DNA of 64,000 nucleotides from Mycolicibacterium peregrinum (lineage in GTDB: Bacteria; Actinomycetota; Actinomycetes; Mycobacteriales; Mycobacteriaceae). How positions within the stretch are numbered: the first letter of the stretch is position 1; each line of letters begins with the position of its first letter. Shown here one piece after another: positions 39,228 to 47,432 of this stretch. Under the pieces are notes generated by a model. The model had not been told where the DNA came from and searched no databases. It was given only the letters and a program-made list of their open reading frames with translations. Location of the stretch: assembly GCF_002102345.1 (NCBI RefSeq), contig NZ_LQPP01000047.1, positions 124,001-188,000 of the forward strand, read 5' to 3'. The translations under genes and the position numbers were made by a program.

Positions 39228-40399
39228 TGATCACCGTGGTCGGCATCGGGGCCGACGGGATGGCCGGGTTGTCGGCGACCTCGCGTGACGAGTTGGCGCG
39301 CGCCACCGTGGTGTACGGCTCACCCCGGCAACTGGAACTGCTCGATGACAGCGTGACGCCGGACCGGCGCGAGTGGCCGTCGCCGATGCTGCCCGCGCTG
39401 CCGACGCTATTCGGCGACGCGGATGTACATGTGGTGGCGAGCGGGGATCCGCTGCTGCACGGCATCGGCGCGACGCTGATCCGGTTGTTCGGCGCACAGC
39501 GGGTGCGGGTGCTGCCGCATGTGTCGAGTGTGACGCTGGCGTGCGCCCGGATGGGCTGGACGGTGCCTGACACCGAGGTGATCAGCCTGGTGACCGCCGC
39601 GCCGCACACCGCGGTGCGTCGTGGTGGCCGGGCGGTCGTGCTGTCGCGCGACGCGCAGACTCATGCCGTGCTGGCAGGACTGTTGAGCGAATCCGGCCGG
39701 GGGGATTCGGAATTGACCGTGCTGGAGCAACTGGGCGGGCCGGGTGAGCGTCGCCACGACGGCCTCGCCCGGGACTGGGCGACGACACCGCCGGCCGGAA
39801 TCGACGATCTCAACGTGATCGCGGTGGCCTATCTCCCCGACGAGCGCCGGGCCCAGGCGCTGCCGGACGAGGCGTTCGCCCATGACGGCCAACTGACCAA
39901 GCAGTCCATTCGGGCCGTCACCCTGGCCGCACTGGGACCCCGGCCCGGGGAACTGCTGTGGGATGTCGGCTCGGGCTCGGGCAGCATCGCGATCGAATGG
40001 TCACGTAGCGCAGTGGGTTGCGCGGCGATCGCATTCGAGCGGGATGAGCAGCGGCGTGACCGGATCATGGGCAACGTCACGGCGTTCGGGGTCCGGGTGG
40101 AAGTGCGCGGTGGTGCGCCCGAGTCGCTCGATGGTGCACCCGATCCTGACGTGATCTTCATCGGCGGCGGCGTCACGCAGCCCGGGCTGCTGCAGGCATG
40201 CTTCGACCGGCTGCCCTCAGGTGGGCGGCTGGTGGTCAACGCAGTCACGCTGGAATCTGAAGTAGTTGTCGCGCAATGGTATTCGAAGGAAGGCGGCGAG
40301 TTGCGGCGTTATCAGCACTACCAGGGCGGTGCGATCGGCGGATTCACCGGCTGGCGTCCTGCGCTGCCGGTGACCCAGTGGGCGGCGGTCAAGCGATGA
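39224..40399 (+). CDS. cobL: precorrin-6Y C5,15-methyltransferase (decarboxylating) CobL
   Basis: CobL methylates C5 and C15 of precorrin-6B and decarboxylates the C12 acetate in the aerobic cobalamin pathway. The 391-residue protein has an N-terminal tetrapyrrole methylase domain (ITVVGIGADGMAGLS, VHVVASGDPLLHGIGATL) and a C-terminal SAM domain with LLWDVGSGSGSIAIEWSR. Both halves are present, so it is the fused bifunctional form. An ATG at 39227 is an alternative start. The stop overlaps the cobM ATG (ATGA). Confidence 0.93.
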   Translation: MMITVVGIGADGMAGLSATSRDELARATVVYGSPRQLELLDDSVTPDRREWPSPMLPALPTLFGDADVHVVASGDPLLHGIGATLIRLFGAQRVRVLPHVSSVTLACARMGWTVPDTEVISLVTAAPHTAVRRGGRAVVLSRDAQTHAVLAGLLSESGRGDSELTVLEQLGGPGERRHDGLARDWATTPPAGIDDLNVIAVAYLPDERRAQALPDEAFAHDGQLTKQSIRAVTLAALGPRPGELLWDVGSGSGSIAIEWSRSAVGCAAIAFERDEQRRDRIMGNVTAFGVRVEVRGGAPESLDGAPDPDVIFIGGGVTQPGLLQACFDRLPSGGRLVVNAVTLESEVVVAQWYSKEGGELRRYQHYQGGAIGGFTGWRPALPVTQWAAVKR

Positions 40400-41151
40400 C
40401 GGTGTACTTCATCGGCGCCGGCCCCGGCGCGGCCGACCTCATCACCGTGCGGGGCGCCAAGCTGCTCGGTAGCTGTCCGGTGTGTCTGTACGCCGGGTCG
40501 ATCATGCCCGGCGATCTGCTGGCGCTGTGTCCGCCCGACGCCAAGGTGGTCGACACCGGTCCGCTGAACCTGGATCAGATCATCGACGAGTTGGTGGCCG
40601 CGGAGCGCGCGGGTGTCGACGTGGCCCGGCTGCACTCCGGCGATCCGTCCATCTACAGTGCGCTGGCCGAACAGTGTCGCAGGCTCGACGAACTGGGCAT
40701 CGGCTACGAGATCGTGCCCGGTGTACCGGCATTCGCCGCGGTGGCCGCCGCCCTGGGGCGCGAACTCACCGTCCCCGGCGTGGCCCAGACCGTCACCTTG
40801 TCCCGGGTGGCCACCTTGTCCACGGCGATGCCCGAGGGTGAGGATCTGCGCACGCTGTCGGCCCCGGGTGCGACGTTGGTGCTGCACCTGGCCGCCGCCC
40901 AGATCGACAACATCGTCCCGCAACTCCTCGACGGTGGATACCGACCCGAAACACCCTGTGCGGTGGTGGCATTCGCCAGCTGGCCGCAGGAGATCGTGTT
41001 GCGCGGCACGCTCGCCGACATCGCCGAGAAGATGCATGCCGCGGCGGTGACCAAGACAGCGGTGATCGTCATCGGCGATGTCCTTGCCGCTGAAGGGTTC
41101 TCCGACAGTTACCTGTACTCGTCGGATCGGCGCCGCGGGGCCACCCACTGA
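40396..41151 (+). CDS. cobM: precorrin-4 C11-methyltransferase CobM
   Basis: CobM adds a methyl group at C11 of precorrin-4. The 251-residue protein is a single tetrapyrrole methylase domain: YFIGAGPGAADLITVRGAKLL, CPVCLYAGSIMPGDLL, RLHSGDPSIYSALAEQC and the conserved central YEIVPGVPAFAAVAAALGRELTVP. The ATG at 40396 overlaps the cobL stop and is followed by the diagnostic N-terminal motif; a longer upstream frame overlaps cobL in another frame and was rejected. The cobK start overlaps its stop. Confidence 0.95.
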   Translation: MTVYFIGAGPGAADLITVRGAKLLGSCPVCLYAGSIMPGDLLALCPPDAKVVDTGPLNLDQIIDELVAAERAGVDVARLHSGDPSIYSALAEQCRRLDELGIGYEIVPGVPAFAAVAAALGRELTVPGVAQTVTLSRVATLSTAMPEGEDLRTLSAPGATLVLHLAAAQIDNIVPQLLDGGYRPETPCAVVAFASWPQEIVLRGTLADIAEKMHAAAVTKTAVIVIGDVLAAEGFSDSYLYSSDRRRGATH

Positions 41152-41882
41152 TGAAAGTCCTTCTGCTCGGTGGCACCGGCGAGGCCCGGGCCCTGGCCGC
41201 CGCACTGCATCCAGAGGTCGAGGTGATCAGCTCGCTGGCCGGGCGAGTCCCCGACCCGGCGCTGCCGGTCGGTCCGGTACGCATCGGCGGGTTCGGCGGT
41301 GTGGAGGGAATGCGGCGATGGCTGGTCGACGAGCGTGTCGACGTGGTGGTCGATGCCACCCATCCCTTTGCCGCCACGATCACCGCGCACGCGGCACAGG
41401 TGTGCGGCGAACTCGGCGTGCCGCATCTGGTCCTGGCCCGGCCGGCCTGGGCACCAGGATCGGCGATCGTGGTGGGATCGGACACCGAAGCCGCCGAAAC
41501 CGTGACGGGTAACGGCTATTCACGCGTCTTTCTCACCACCGGCAGATCCGGCACCCTGGCGTTCAAGAGCGTCGACGCCTGGTTCCTGATCCGGGCCGTG
41601 ACCCCGCCCGACTCCGACACGCTGCCTGCCGATCACGAACTGCTGCTGTCCCGCGGTCCGTATGACTACGACGGGGAACTGGCGCTGCTGCGGGAGCACC
41701 GCATCGATGCGTTGGTGACCAAGAACAGTGGCGGCGCGATGACCGAACCGAAACTGCGGGCGGCCGAGTCGGCGGGCGTGGCGGTGGTGATGGTGGACCG
41801 TCCGGCACTGCCGCCCGGCGTGCGGACGGTCGCCACGGTCGAGGAGGCTGCGGACTGGGTTAGGGCCAAAACCGCAGGCTGA
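41151..41882 (+). CDS. cobK: precorrin-6A reductase CobK
   Basis: CobK reduces precorrin-6A to 6B with NADPH. The 243-residue Rossmann-fold protein begins VLLLGGTGEARALAAALH, contains the family segment DVVVDATHPFAATITAHAAQVC, RVFLTTGRSGTLAF and DALVTKNSGGAMTEPKL near the C terminus, all typical of CobK/CbiJ. Its ATG at 41151 overlaps the cobM stop (TGATG). The run SDR, cobL, cobM, cobK is a coupled operon. Confidence 0.94.
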   Translation: MKVLLLGGTGEARALAAALHPEVEVISSLAGRVPDPALPVGPVRIGGFGGVEGMRRWLVDERVDVVVDATHPFAATITAHAAQVCGELGVPHLVLARPAWAPGSAIVVGSDTEAAETVTGNGYSRVFLTTGRSGTLAFKSVDAWFLIRAVTPPDSDTLPADHELLLSRGPYDYDGELALLREHRIDALVTKNSGGAMTEPKLRAAESAGVAVVMVDRPALPPGVRTVATVEEAADWVRAKTAG

Positions 41883-41897
41883 GACACCTCGCAGCAG

Positions 41898-41909
41898 TAG
41901 GCTCCGAAC
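41898..41909 (+). promoter_or_regulatory. probable leaderless promoter of the hydrolase-cyclase gene (-10 TAGGCT)
   Basis: TAGGCT at 41898-41903 ends six bases before the GTG at 41910. The same hexamer precedes dop. It separates the cyclase gene from the upstream cob operon, whose last stop is 27 bases before it. Confidence 0.45.
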
Positions 41910-43469
41910 GTGGCGGAGACGTCATACGCACCGTGCGGCGGTCTGAGTCTCGCCTACCAGGTATTCGGAGACGGGCCCGTCGACCTTGTCTACGCCGGTT
42001 CGTTCGTCAGCCATCTGGAGCTGTTCTGGACGATGCCCGAGTTCGAGGCCTTCATGGAGCGGATCTCGACGTTCTGCCGCGTCCTGCTGTACGACAAGGC
42101 CGGCGTCGGGCTGTCGGACCCCGTCCCGCAGGTACGCACGCTCGATGAACGGGCGGCCGAGATCGAGGCCGTGATGGATGCCGCGGGGTTCGGCCGTGCC
42201 GTGCTGTTCGGGTTGAGCGAGGGCGGGCCCGCGGCGATGCTGTTCGCGGCGACCCGGCCCGAACGCACCCAGGCCCTGATCCTCGCCGGCACCTTCGCGT
42301 ACTTCGGGGTCACCGAGTGGGCTGACTTCGACCGTGACCCGTCCGAGCTGCACGCGCGGATCCTGACCGAGATGGGCGAGGAATACACACCCTCGACCCC
42401 GCAGCTGGCCACCTTTCAGGAATTCGGCCGCGCCAGCACCTCGCAATGGGGCACCGGTGCGGCACTCAAACTCCTGCTCCCGGACGCCGGTTCCGTGCGC
42501 CAGCTCGGGATGGTCGAGCGGATGAGTGCCAGCCCGGGAATGGCCCGGGCCACGCTGGGGGCACTGTTCCGGATCGATGTGCGGTCGGTCCTGTCCACGA
42601 TCACGGCGCCGACTCTGGTCATCCATGCCACCGGTGATCTGGTCCCGATCCAGGGCGGGCGGTATATCGCGGCCCGCATACCGGGTGCGCGGCTGTTCGA
42701 GGTGGACGGCACCGACCATGCGCCCTGGATTGCCAATCCCGACGAGATCAGCAGCGAGATCGAAGGATTCCTGACCGGCAGCCATGCCGCACCGTCGCAG
42801 TCCCACCGGGCGCTGCGCACGGTGCTGTTCACCGACATGGTGGCCTCCACCGAACACGCCGCGGCCACCGGTGACGAGCGGTGGCGGGCAGTACTGCATC
42901 GGATGGGGGAGGTCACCGCTGACCTGACCGGTCGATTCGGTGGGGTCGTGGTGAAGAGCACCGGTGACGGACACCTCGCCACCTTCGACGGCCCCACACA
43001 GGCGATCCGCTGCGCCGAGGCGCTGCGCGATCAGACCGAGACCATGGGCATCGAGATTCGGGCCGGTATCCACACCGGCGAATGCGAGCTGCTGGACGGC
43101 GATATCGGGGGAATCGCCGTCCACATCGCGGCACGCATTCTCGGGTTGGCCGGTGCGGGGGAGATCCTGGTGTCGAGCACCGTCCGCGATCTCGTCGTGG
43201 GCTCGGGAACCGGCTTCCAGGACCGCGGCGACGTCCAGCTGCGGGGGGTGCCGGGCACCTGGCGGCTCCTGGCGGTCGATCGCCACGGTGCGCGGGCCGG
43301 AACGCCAGAAGCGGAGCTGTCCTCGGAGCCCACGCCTGGTCCGAGGCCCACGATGCGTAGATCGGACCAGGCCATGGCCGTGATGGCACGGCGGATGCCT
43401 CGGATCGTGCGGGGGATCGCCCGCGTCACCCCTGGCGCCCGGGTCACGGGACCGCCGGTCAGGCGTTGA
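41910..43469 (+). CDS. alpha/beta hydrolase fused to a class III adenylate/guanylate cyclase domain
   Basis: A 519-residue cytosolic fusion. Residues about 15-285 form an alpha/beta hydrolase: FGLSEGGPAAML holds the candidate nucleophile Ser103, and VDGTDHAPWIANPDE the His. Residues about 305-470 form a class III nucleotide cyclase catalytic domain with metal-binding Asp309 in LFTDMVAST and Asp353 in KSTGDGHLATF. The usual transition-state Asn before AARI is His here (AVHIAARI). It may make cAMP in response to hydrolysis or binding of a ligand. Overlaps the convergent kinase gene by 11 bases. Confidence 0.85.
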   Translation: MAETSYAPCGGLSLAYQVFGDGPVDLVYAGSFVSHLELFWTMPEFEAFMERISTFCRVLLYDKAGVGLSDPVPQVRTLDERAAEIEAVMDAAGFGRAVLFGLSEGGPAAMLFAATRPERTQALILAGTFAYFGVTEWADFDRDPSELHARILTEMGEEYTPSTPQLATFQEFGRASTSQWGTGAALKLLLPDAGSVRQLGMVERMSASPGMARATLGALFRIDVRSVLSTITAPTLVIHATGDLVPIQGGRYIAARIPGARLFEVDGTDHAPWIANPDEISSEIEGFLTGSHAAPSQSHRALRTVLFTDMVASTEHAAATGDERWRAVLHRMGEVTADLTGRFGGVVVKSTGDGHLATFDGPTQAIRCAEALRDQTETMGIEIRAGIHTGECELLDGDIGGIAVHIAARILGLAGAGEILVSSTVRDLVVGSGTGFQDRGDVQLRGVPGTWRLLAVDRHGARAGTPEAELSSEPTPGPRPTMRRSDQAMAVMARRMPRIVRGIARVTPGARVTGPPVRR

Positions 43470-44562
43470 TCAGATCGAGCGTGCCGAGTTCGCGGATGGC
43501 CTGGCAGCCGCGCTGGGCCATCACCACCATCATGTCGTCGCCGCGCTCGGTGGAGCTGGCGAATGCGGTGCCCAGCACAGTGATCAGCGGTGCCTGTAGC
43601 ATGCCCAAACGGTAATCCTGCCAACAGGTTTCGCGGTCGTATCCGGTGACACCGTGTGACAGCAGCCGGTCGTGGTAGGCGGTGACGAGGTCGGCTTCGG
43701 CGGCAGACCGGACGGTTGGATCCAAACTCGTCGCGGTGAAGTACGACAGGTCGCGAGCGGGCAGGCCCGAGCCGAGCGTCTGCCAGTCCACCACGGTGAT
43801 CCGGATGCGGTCGGGGTCGAACAGCATGTTGTCCAGCCGGTAGTCGCCGTGCAGGATGGCGAACCGGTCCGGCTCGGCCAGCAGCCAGGGCGTCACGACC
43901 GACATCGCCGTACCCATGGTGTCCTGGTCCTCGGGGCTGAGCCGGTCGCCGATCTTGTCCAGGGTGATGTCGGCGGCCATCTTGGCGACATCACCAAATC
44001 CCTTGGCGGAGTCCGGCTCCGGCTTGGGCATCGCGATACCGGGGAAGTTCGCCCACTGCGGGTCGGCCCAGGTCGGCCCGTGCAGGTCGGCCAGGGCCAG
44101 CACCGCCAGGGCGGCCTCGGCGGGTGTGCAACCGGCGATCTGATCGCCTTGTTCGGCAGGTGCCATGTCTGCCAGGACCAGGACGAAATCGGCTCCGTCA
44201 CCGGCGATCTCACAGTGATGGCAGTGGGGGACCGGGATCTGTACGTGGTCGGCCACCTTGGTGTAGAAGGCGTGCTCCGAGCGGTAGCCGATGGTGACGC
44301 GGTCCCGCACGGTCTCGTCCTGCGACGGCAGCTTGACCGCGAACGTCGCAGGCAGCTCGGAGCCGTCGCGGTAGGTGACCGAAACCCGGTAGGTGGCGCC
44401 GGTCTGTCCCGTGCCGATCGGCGCGGTCCGCACCGAATCCACCTCGGCGCCAAGGATTTGCGACAACCATCCGGAGGTCACCTCGCCGGGCGTGCTCGGG
44501 ATGGACTTGGGGATCGAGCCCGCCGCGGTCACTGCACTGTCCCGTAGATCGAGCCCATCCAC
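43459..44562 (-). CDS. APH/EcK-like phosphotransferase
   Basis: A 367-residue kinase-fold protein of the aminoglycoside phosphotransferase/ecdysteroid-kinase-like group. The nucleotide site includes RVSVTYRDGSELPATFAVKLPS, the catalytic loop is FAILHGDYRLDNMLF, and the metal-binding Asp is in RITVVDWQTL. The substrate is unknown; mycobacterial members are linked to lipid or steroid catabolism. Its 5' end overlaps the tetR gene by 34 bases, and a second gene of the same family starts at 63504. The operator at 45223 should control both tetR and this gene. Confidence 0.8.
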   Translation of the reverse strand: MDGLDLRDSAVTAAGSIPKSIPSTPGEVTSGWLSQILGAEVDSVRTAPIGTGQTGATYRVSVTYRDGSELPATFAVKLPSQDETVRDRVTIGYRSEHAFYTKVADHVQIPVPHCHHCEIAGDGADFVLVLADMAPAEQGDQIAGCTPAEAALAVLALADLHGPTWADPQWANFPGIAMPKPEPDSAKGFGDVAKMAADITLDKIGDRLSPEDQDTMGTAMSVVTPWLLAEPDRFAILHGDYRLDNMLFDPDRIRITVVDWQTLGSGLPARDLSYFTATSLDPTVRSAAEADLVTAYHDRLLSHGVTGYDRETCWQDYRLGMLQAPLITVLGTAFASSTERGDDMMVVMAQRGCQAIRELGTLDLINA

Positions 44563-45185
44563 ATTGCCTCAGCACCTTCCGATAGTTGTTGTCGCGACAG
44601 CGGTCCTCCCAGGACGAATCGTTCGACCAGTCGATCGTTGAACTCGATCAGCAGGCTCGCGAGTACCACCGGATCGGCGCCGTCGGGCGCACGGCCTGCG
44701 GCGCGTTCGGCGGTGATCACCGTTGAGACGGTGGGGACGAAGGACTCGCGCGCCTGGTCCCACAGGTCGCGAACCGCCCCGCTGGATCCCCGCGCCTCCA
44801 ACATCGCTTGCACCAGGTAGCGATGATCCTCGGCTGTCCGCAGCACGGCTTCGATGGTGTCGTGGACGCGGTCGCGGGGTGGCCGGGTCGGGTCGGCCAG
44901 GATGTTGTTGGCGGCGAACAACGCGTCGTACATGGGCTCGACCAAGGCTGCGACGGCGGCTGCCTTGTTCTCGAAATAGAAATAGAACGCTGATCGACCC
45001 ACCCCGGCCTGGCGCGCCACCTCGGCGATGTTCAGCGCGTCGAATCCGGTCTTCTGCAGGTGCTCGTTGAGCGCCGCCAAGATTGCGGTGCGGCGCTGGT
45101 CGCTGCGTTGGGGTTGCCGACGGTCGAGGAGTGACCGCGCGGGTGCGCCCTGTGGTGCCGTCGGCATGGTGGCCGGCCCTCCCAT
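44529..45185 (-). CDS. TetR-family regulator upstream of the phosphotransferase
   Basis: A 218-residue TetR repressor. The helix-turn-helix is in QRRTAILAALNEHLQKTGFDALNIAEVARQAGVGRSAFYFYFENKAAAVAALV. The C-terminal domain resembles TetR_C of fatty-acid and xenobiotic regulators. The start at 45185 follows a sigma-A-like promoter (TTGACA, 17 bases, TAGTGT on the minus strand) in which the -35 overlaps the palindrome TGACAGCTGTCA (45223-45234). It overlaps the phosphotransferase gene, and the unit is probably autoregulated. Confidence 0.88.
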   Translation of the reverse strand: MGGPATMPTAPQGAPARSLLDRRQPQRSDQRRTAILAALNEHLQKTGFDALNIAEVARQAGVGRSAFYFYFENKAAAVAALVEPMYDALFAANNILADPTRPPRDRVHDTIEAVLRTAEDHRYLVQAMLEARGSSGAVRDLWDQARESFVPTVSTVITAERAAGRAPDGADPVVLASLLIEFNDRLVERFVLGGPLSRQQLSEGAEAMWMGSIYGTVQ

Positions 45186-45206
45186 TTCTGACGGGTGTGA
45201 CGCCGG

Positions 45207-45235
45207 ACACTATCGGTCCTACTGACAGCTGTCAA
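45207..45235 (-). promoter_or_regulatory. tetR promoter with palindromic operator TGACAGCTGTCA
   Basis: On the minus strand TTGACA (complement of 45230-45235) is followed after exactly 17 bases by TAGTGT (complement of 45207-45212). The perfect 12-bp palindrome TGACAGCTGTCA at 45223-45234 overlaps the -35. The same half-sites recur as TGACACCTGTCA at 63460-63471. Confidence 0.7.
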
Positions 45236-45264
45236 TGAATCTCGACGCGCGTCAGTCGATGAGG

Positions 45265-46800
45265 TCAGCCAGGGTACTGGCGCGGGGTGAACACCCGGTC
45301 CTCGGTCGTGTCACCGGCCGCCGAGCCGGTGTACCACTGCGTCTGCGACGAGCCGATGATCAACATGGTGCGCATGTCGACCTCGGCCGGATCCAGATCG
45401 GCGAGCCGTACCACGGACACCCGTTCGCCCGGGCCAGGCTCGGCGCCGGAAACGGCCCGTGCGACGACCACCGGGGTACTCGGATCGCGGTACTCCAGCA
45501 GCAACTCGCGCATGGCGCCCACCTGCCAGGTCCGCGTCTTGGAGGCGGGGTTGTAGATCGCCAGCGCCAGATCAGCCTTGGCCGCGGCGGTGAGACGCTC
45601 GGCGATCACGTCCCACGGCTTGAGCCGGTCGGACAGCGAGATCACCGCGTAGTCGTGGCCGAGGGGGGCGCCCACCCGGCTGGCGACCGCCTGCGCGGCC
45701 GTCATCGCGGGGATCACCCGGACCTCGACGCCGGGCCACTGCTTGGCCTCCTCGAGAACCGCGGTGGCCATGGCGAACACACCGGGATCGCCGGAGGACA
45801 CGACCGCAACCGTGCGGCCTTCCTGGGCCAGCTTGCAGGCCAGCTGCGCGCGGGCCGGCTCGTCGGTGTTGTCGCTGGGGTGATGGTGCTGCCCGGCGCG
45901 GGCCCCGACACGATCGAGGTAGGGGCCGTAGCCGATCAGATCCGTTGCCGCGGCGAGCTCGCGGCGGCTCTGCGGGGTCATCCAGTCCGAGTCGCCGGGA
46001 CCGAGACCGACGACCACCACGCTGCCCTGAGGCGAGCTGGACCGGGACCGGCCGGGAACCATGGCCAGGGAGAAGTACGGCACCTTGACGTCCGTACTGC
46101 CCTCGCCGCCCACCTCGCCCGCCGGCGACACCCGCTGCCGATCGGTACTGGCCCGCTCGACGTAGTACGCCTCGTCGAGTCGTCCGGTCGATTCCAGGGC
46201 TTCCCGCACCCGGGTGTACGAACGGCCCAGCTTCAGCACGACGGCGGCGTCGGTGTCGGCCAGGCGGCGCTCCAGCTCTGCGGTGGGCAGCGTGCCGGGC
46301 AGGATCGTCAACACGTCGTCACCCTGCACCAGCGGAGTGCCCGTGGCGGCCGAGGCCGCGCTCACCGAGGTGACGCCGGGAACGATGACGGCATGGAATC
46401 GCTCCGTCAGCCGGGTATGCATGTGCATGTAGGAGCTGTAGAACAGCGGATCGCCCTCGGCCAGCAGGGCCACGTCGCGGCCGGCCTCCAGGTGGGCGGC
46501 GATGCGCTCGGCCGCGGCGGCATAGAAATCTTCCATCGCGCCGACGTACCCGCCGGGATGCTCGGTGGTCTCCGTGGTGACGGGGTAGACCAGGTGTTCC
46601 TCCAGCTGACCTTCGCGCAGGTAGGGCTCGGCGATGCCCCTGGCGATGCTGTGACCGTGCTTGGCGCTGTGGTAGGCCACCACGTCCGCCACACCGATCA
46701 GGCGGGCCGCCTTGACCGTCACAAGTTCCGGGTCGCCCGGGCCCAGCCCGACGCCGTACAGGGTGCCCCGGGTTTCACGTTCTGACGCCGTTGTGCTCAC
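45265..46800 (-). CDS. cobIJ: fused precorrin-2 C20-/precorrin-3B C17-methyltransferase CobIJ
   Basis: A 511-residue fusion of two tetrapyrrole methylases of the aerobic cobalamin pathway. CobI (residues about 1-245) has LYGVGLGPGDPELVTVKAARLI and GDPLFYSSYMHMHTRL; CobJ (about 255-500) has VVVGLGPGDSDWMTPQSRREL, VAVVSSGDPGVFAMATAVLEE and the C17 signature KTRTWQVGAMRELLLEY. CobI methylates C20 of precorrin-2, and CobJ methylates C17 with ring contraction. The GTG at 46800 overlaps the cobH stop by four bases. The fusion matches mycobacterial cobIJ. Confidence 0.93.
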   Translation of the reverse strand: MSTTASERETRGTLYGVGLGPGDPELVTVKAARLIGVADVVAYHSAKHGHSIARGIAEPYLREGQLEEHLVYPVTTETTEHPGGYVGAMEDFYAAAAERIAAHLEAGRDVALLAEGDPLFYSSYMHMHTRLTERFHAVIVPGVTSVSAASAATGTPLVQGDDVLTILPGTLPTAELERRLADTDAAVVLKLGRSYTRVREALESTGRLDEAYYVERASTDRQRVSPAGEVGGEGSTDVKVPYFSLAMVPGRSRSSSPQGSVVVVGLGPGDSDWMTPQSRRELAAATDLIGYGPYLDRVGARAGQHHHPSDNTDEPARAQLACKLAQEGRTVAVVSSGDPGVFAMATAVLEEAKQWPGVEVRVIPAMTAAQAVASRVGAPLGHDYAVISLSDRLKPWDVIAERLTAAAKADLALAIYNPASKTRTWQVGAMRELLLEYRDPSTPVVVARAVSGAEPGPGERVSVVRLADLDPAEVDMRTMLIIGSSQTQWYTGSAAGDTTEDRVFTPRQYPG

Positions 46801-47429
46801 TCGTGCTCACTCGCAATCGAATTGACGGCGGCCGCGGCCATGGCGCTGCCACCGCGCCGGCCGGTCACCACCAGATAGGACATGCCACGTGGGCGCTCGA
46901 TCAGTTCCTGCTTGGACTGTGCCGACCCGACGAATCCGACAGGCCCGCCCAGCACCGCAGCCGGTACGGGCGCACCCTCGTCGAGCAGTTCCAACAGCCG
47001 GAACAGTGCCGTCGGCGCGTTGCCGATCGCCACCACCGCCCCGCCGAGGCGGTCGGCCCACAGGTCGACGGCGGCCGCCGACCGGGTGAATCCCAGCTTC
47101 ACTGCCAGCTCCGGGGCGCGCGGATCGGCCACCAGTGAGACGACCTCGTTGTCGGCGGGCAGCCGCGAGCGGGTGATTCCCGCCGCGACCATCGACGAAT
47201 CGCACAGCACCGGGGCGCCCGCGGCGAGGGCGGCATGTGCCCTGGTCACGACATCGTCGGTGTAGGAGACGTGATCGGCGACGTCGACCTGGCCGCAGGT
47301 GTGGATCAGCCGGACGACCACCCGTGACACATCGTCGGGGAAGCGCGACAGGTTCGCTTCGGCACGGATCGTCGCGAATGACTGCCGGTAGATCTCGGCG
47401 GCGTCACGGATGTAGTCGAGCACCCGCAT
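46797..47429 (-). CDS. cobH: precorrin-8X methylmutase CobH
   Basis: CobH moves the C11 methyl of precorrin-8X to C12, giving hydrogenobyrinate. The 210-residue protein has the catalytic-histidine motif VVRLIHTCGQVDVADHV near residue 43, VLCDSSMVAAGI, and the C-terminal GGPVGFVGSAQSKQEL that forms the substrate pocket. Its start lies 3 bases from the cobG stop and its stop overlaps the cobIJ start, so cobG, cobH and cobIJ form one operon. Confidence 0.95.
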   Translation of the reverse strand: MRVLDYIRDAAEIYRQSFATIRAEANLSRFPDDVSRVVVRLIHTCGQVDVADHVSYTDDVVTRAHAALAAGAPVLCDSSMVAAGITRSRLPADNEVVSLVADPRAPELAVKLGFTRSAAAVDLWADRLGGAVVAIGNAPTALFRLLELLDEGAPVPAAVLGGPVGFVGSAQSKQELIERPRGMSYLVVTGRRGGSAMAAAAVNSIASEHE

Positions 47430-47432
47430 ACC

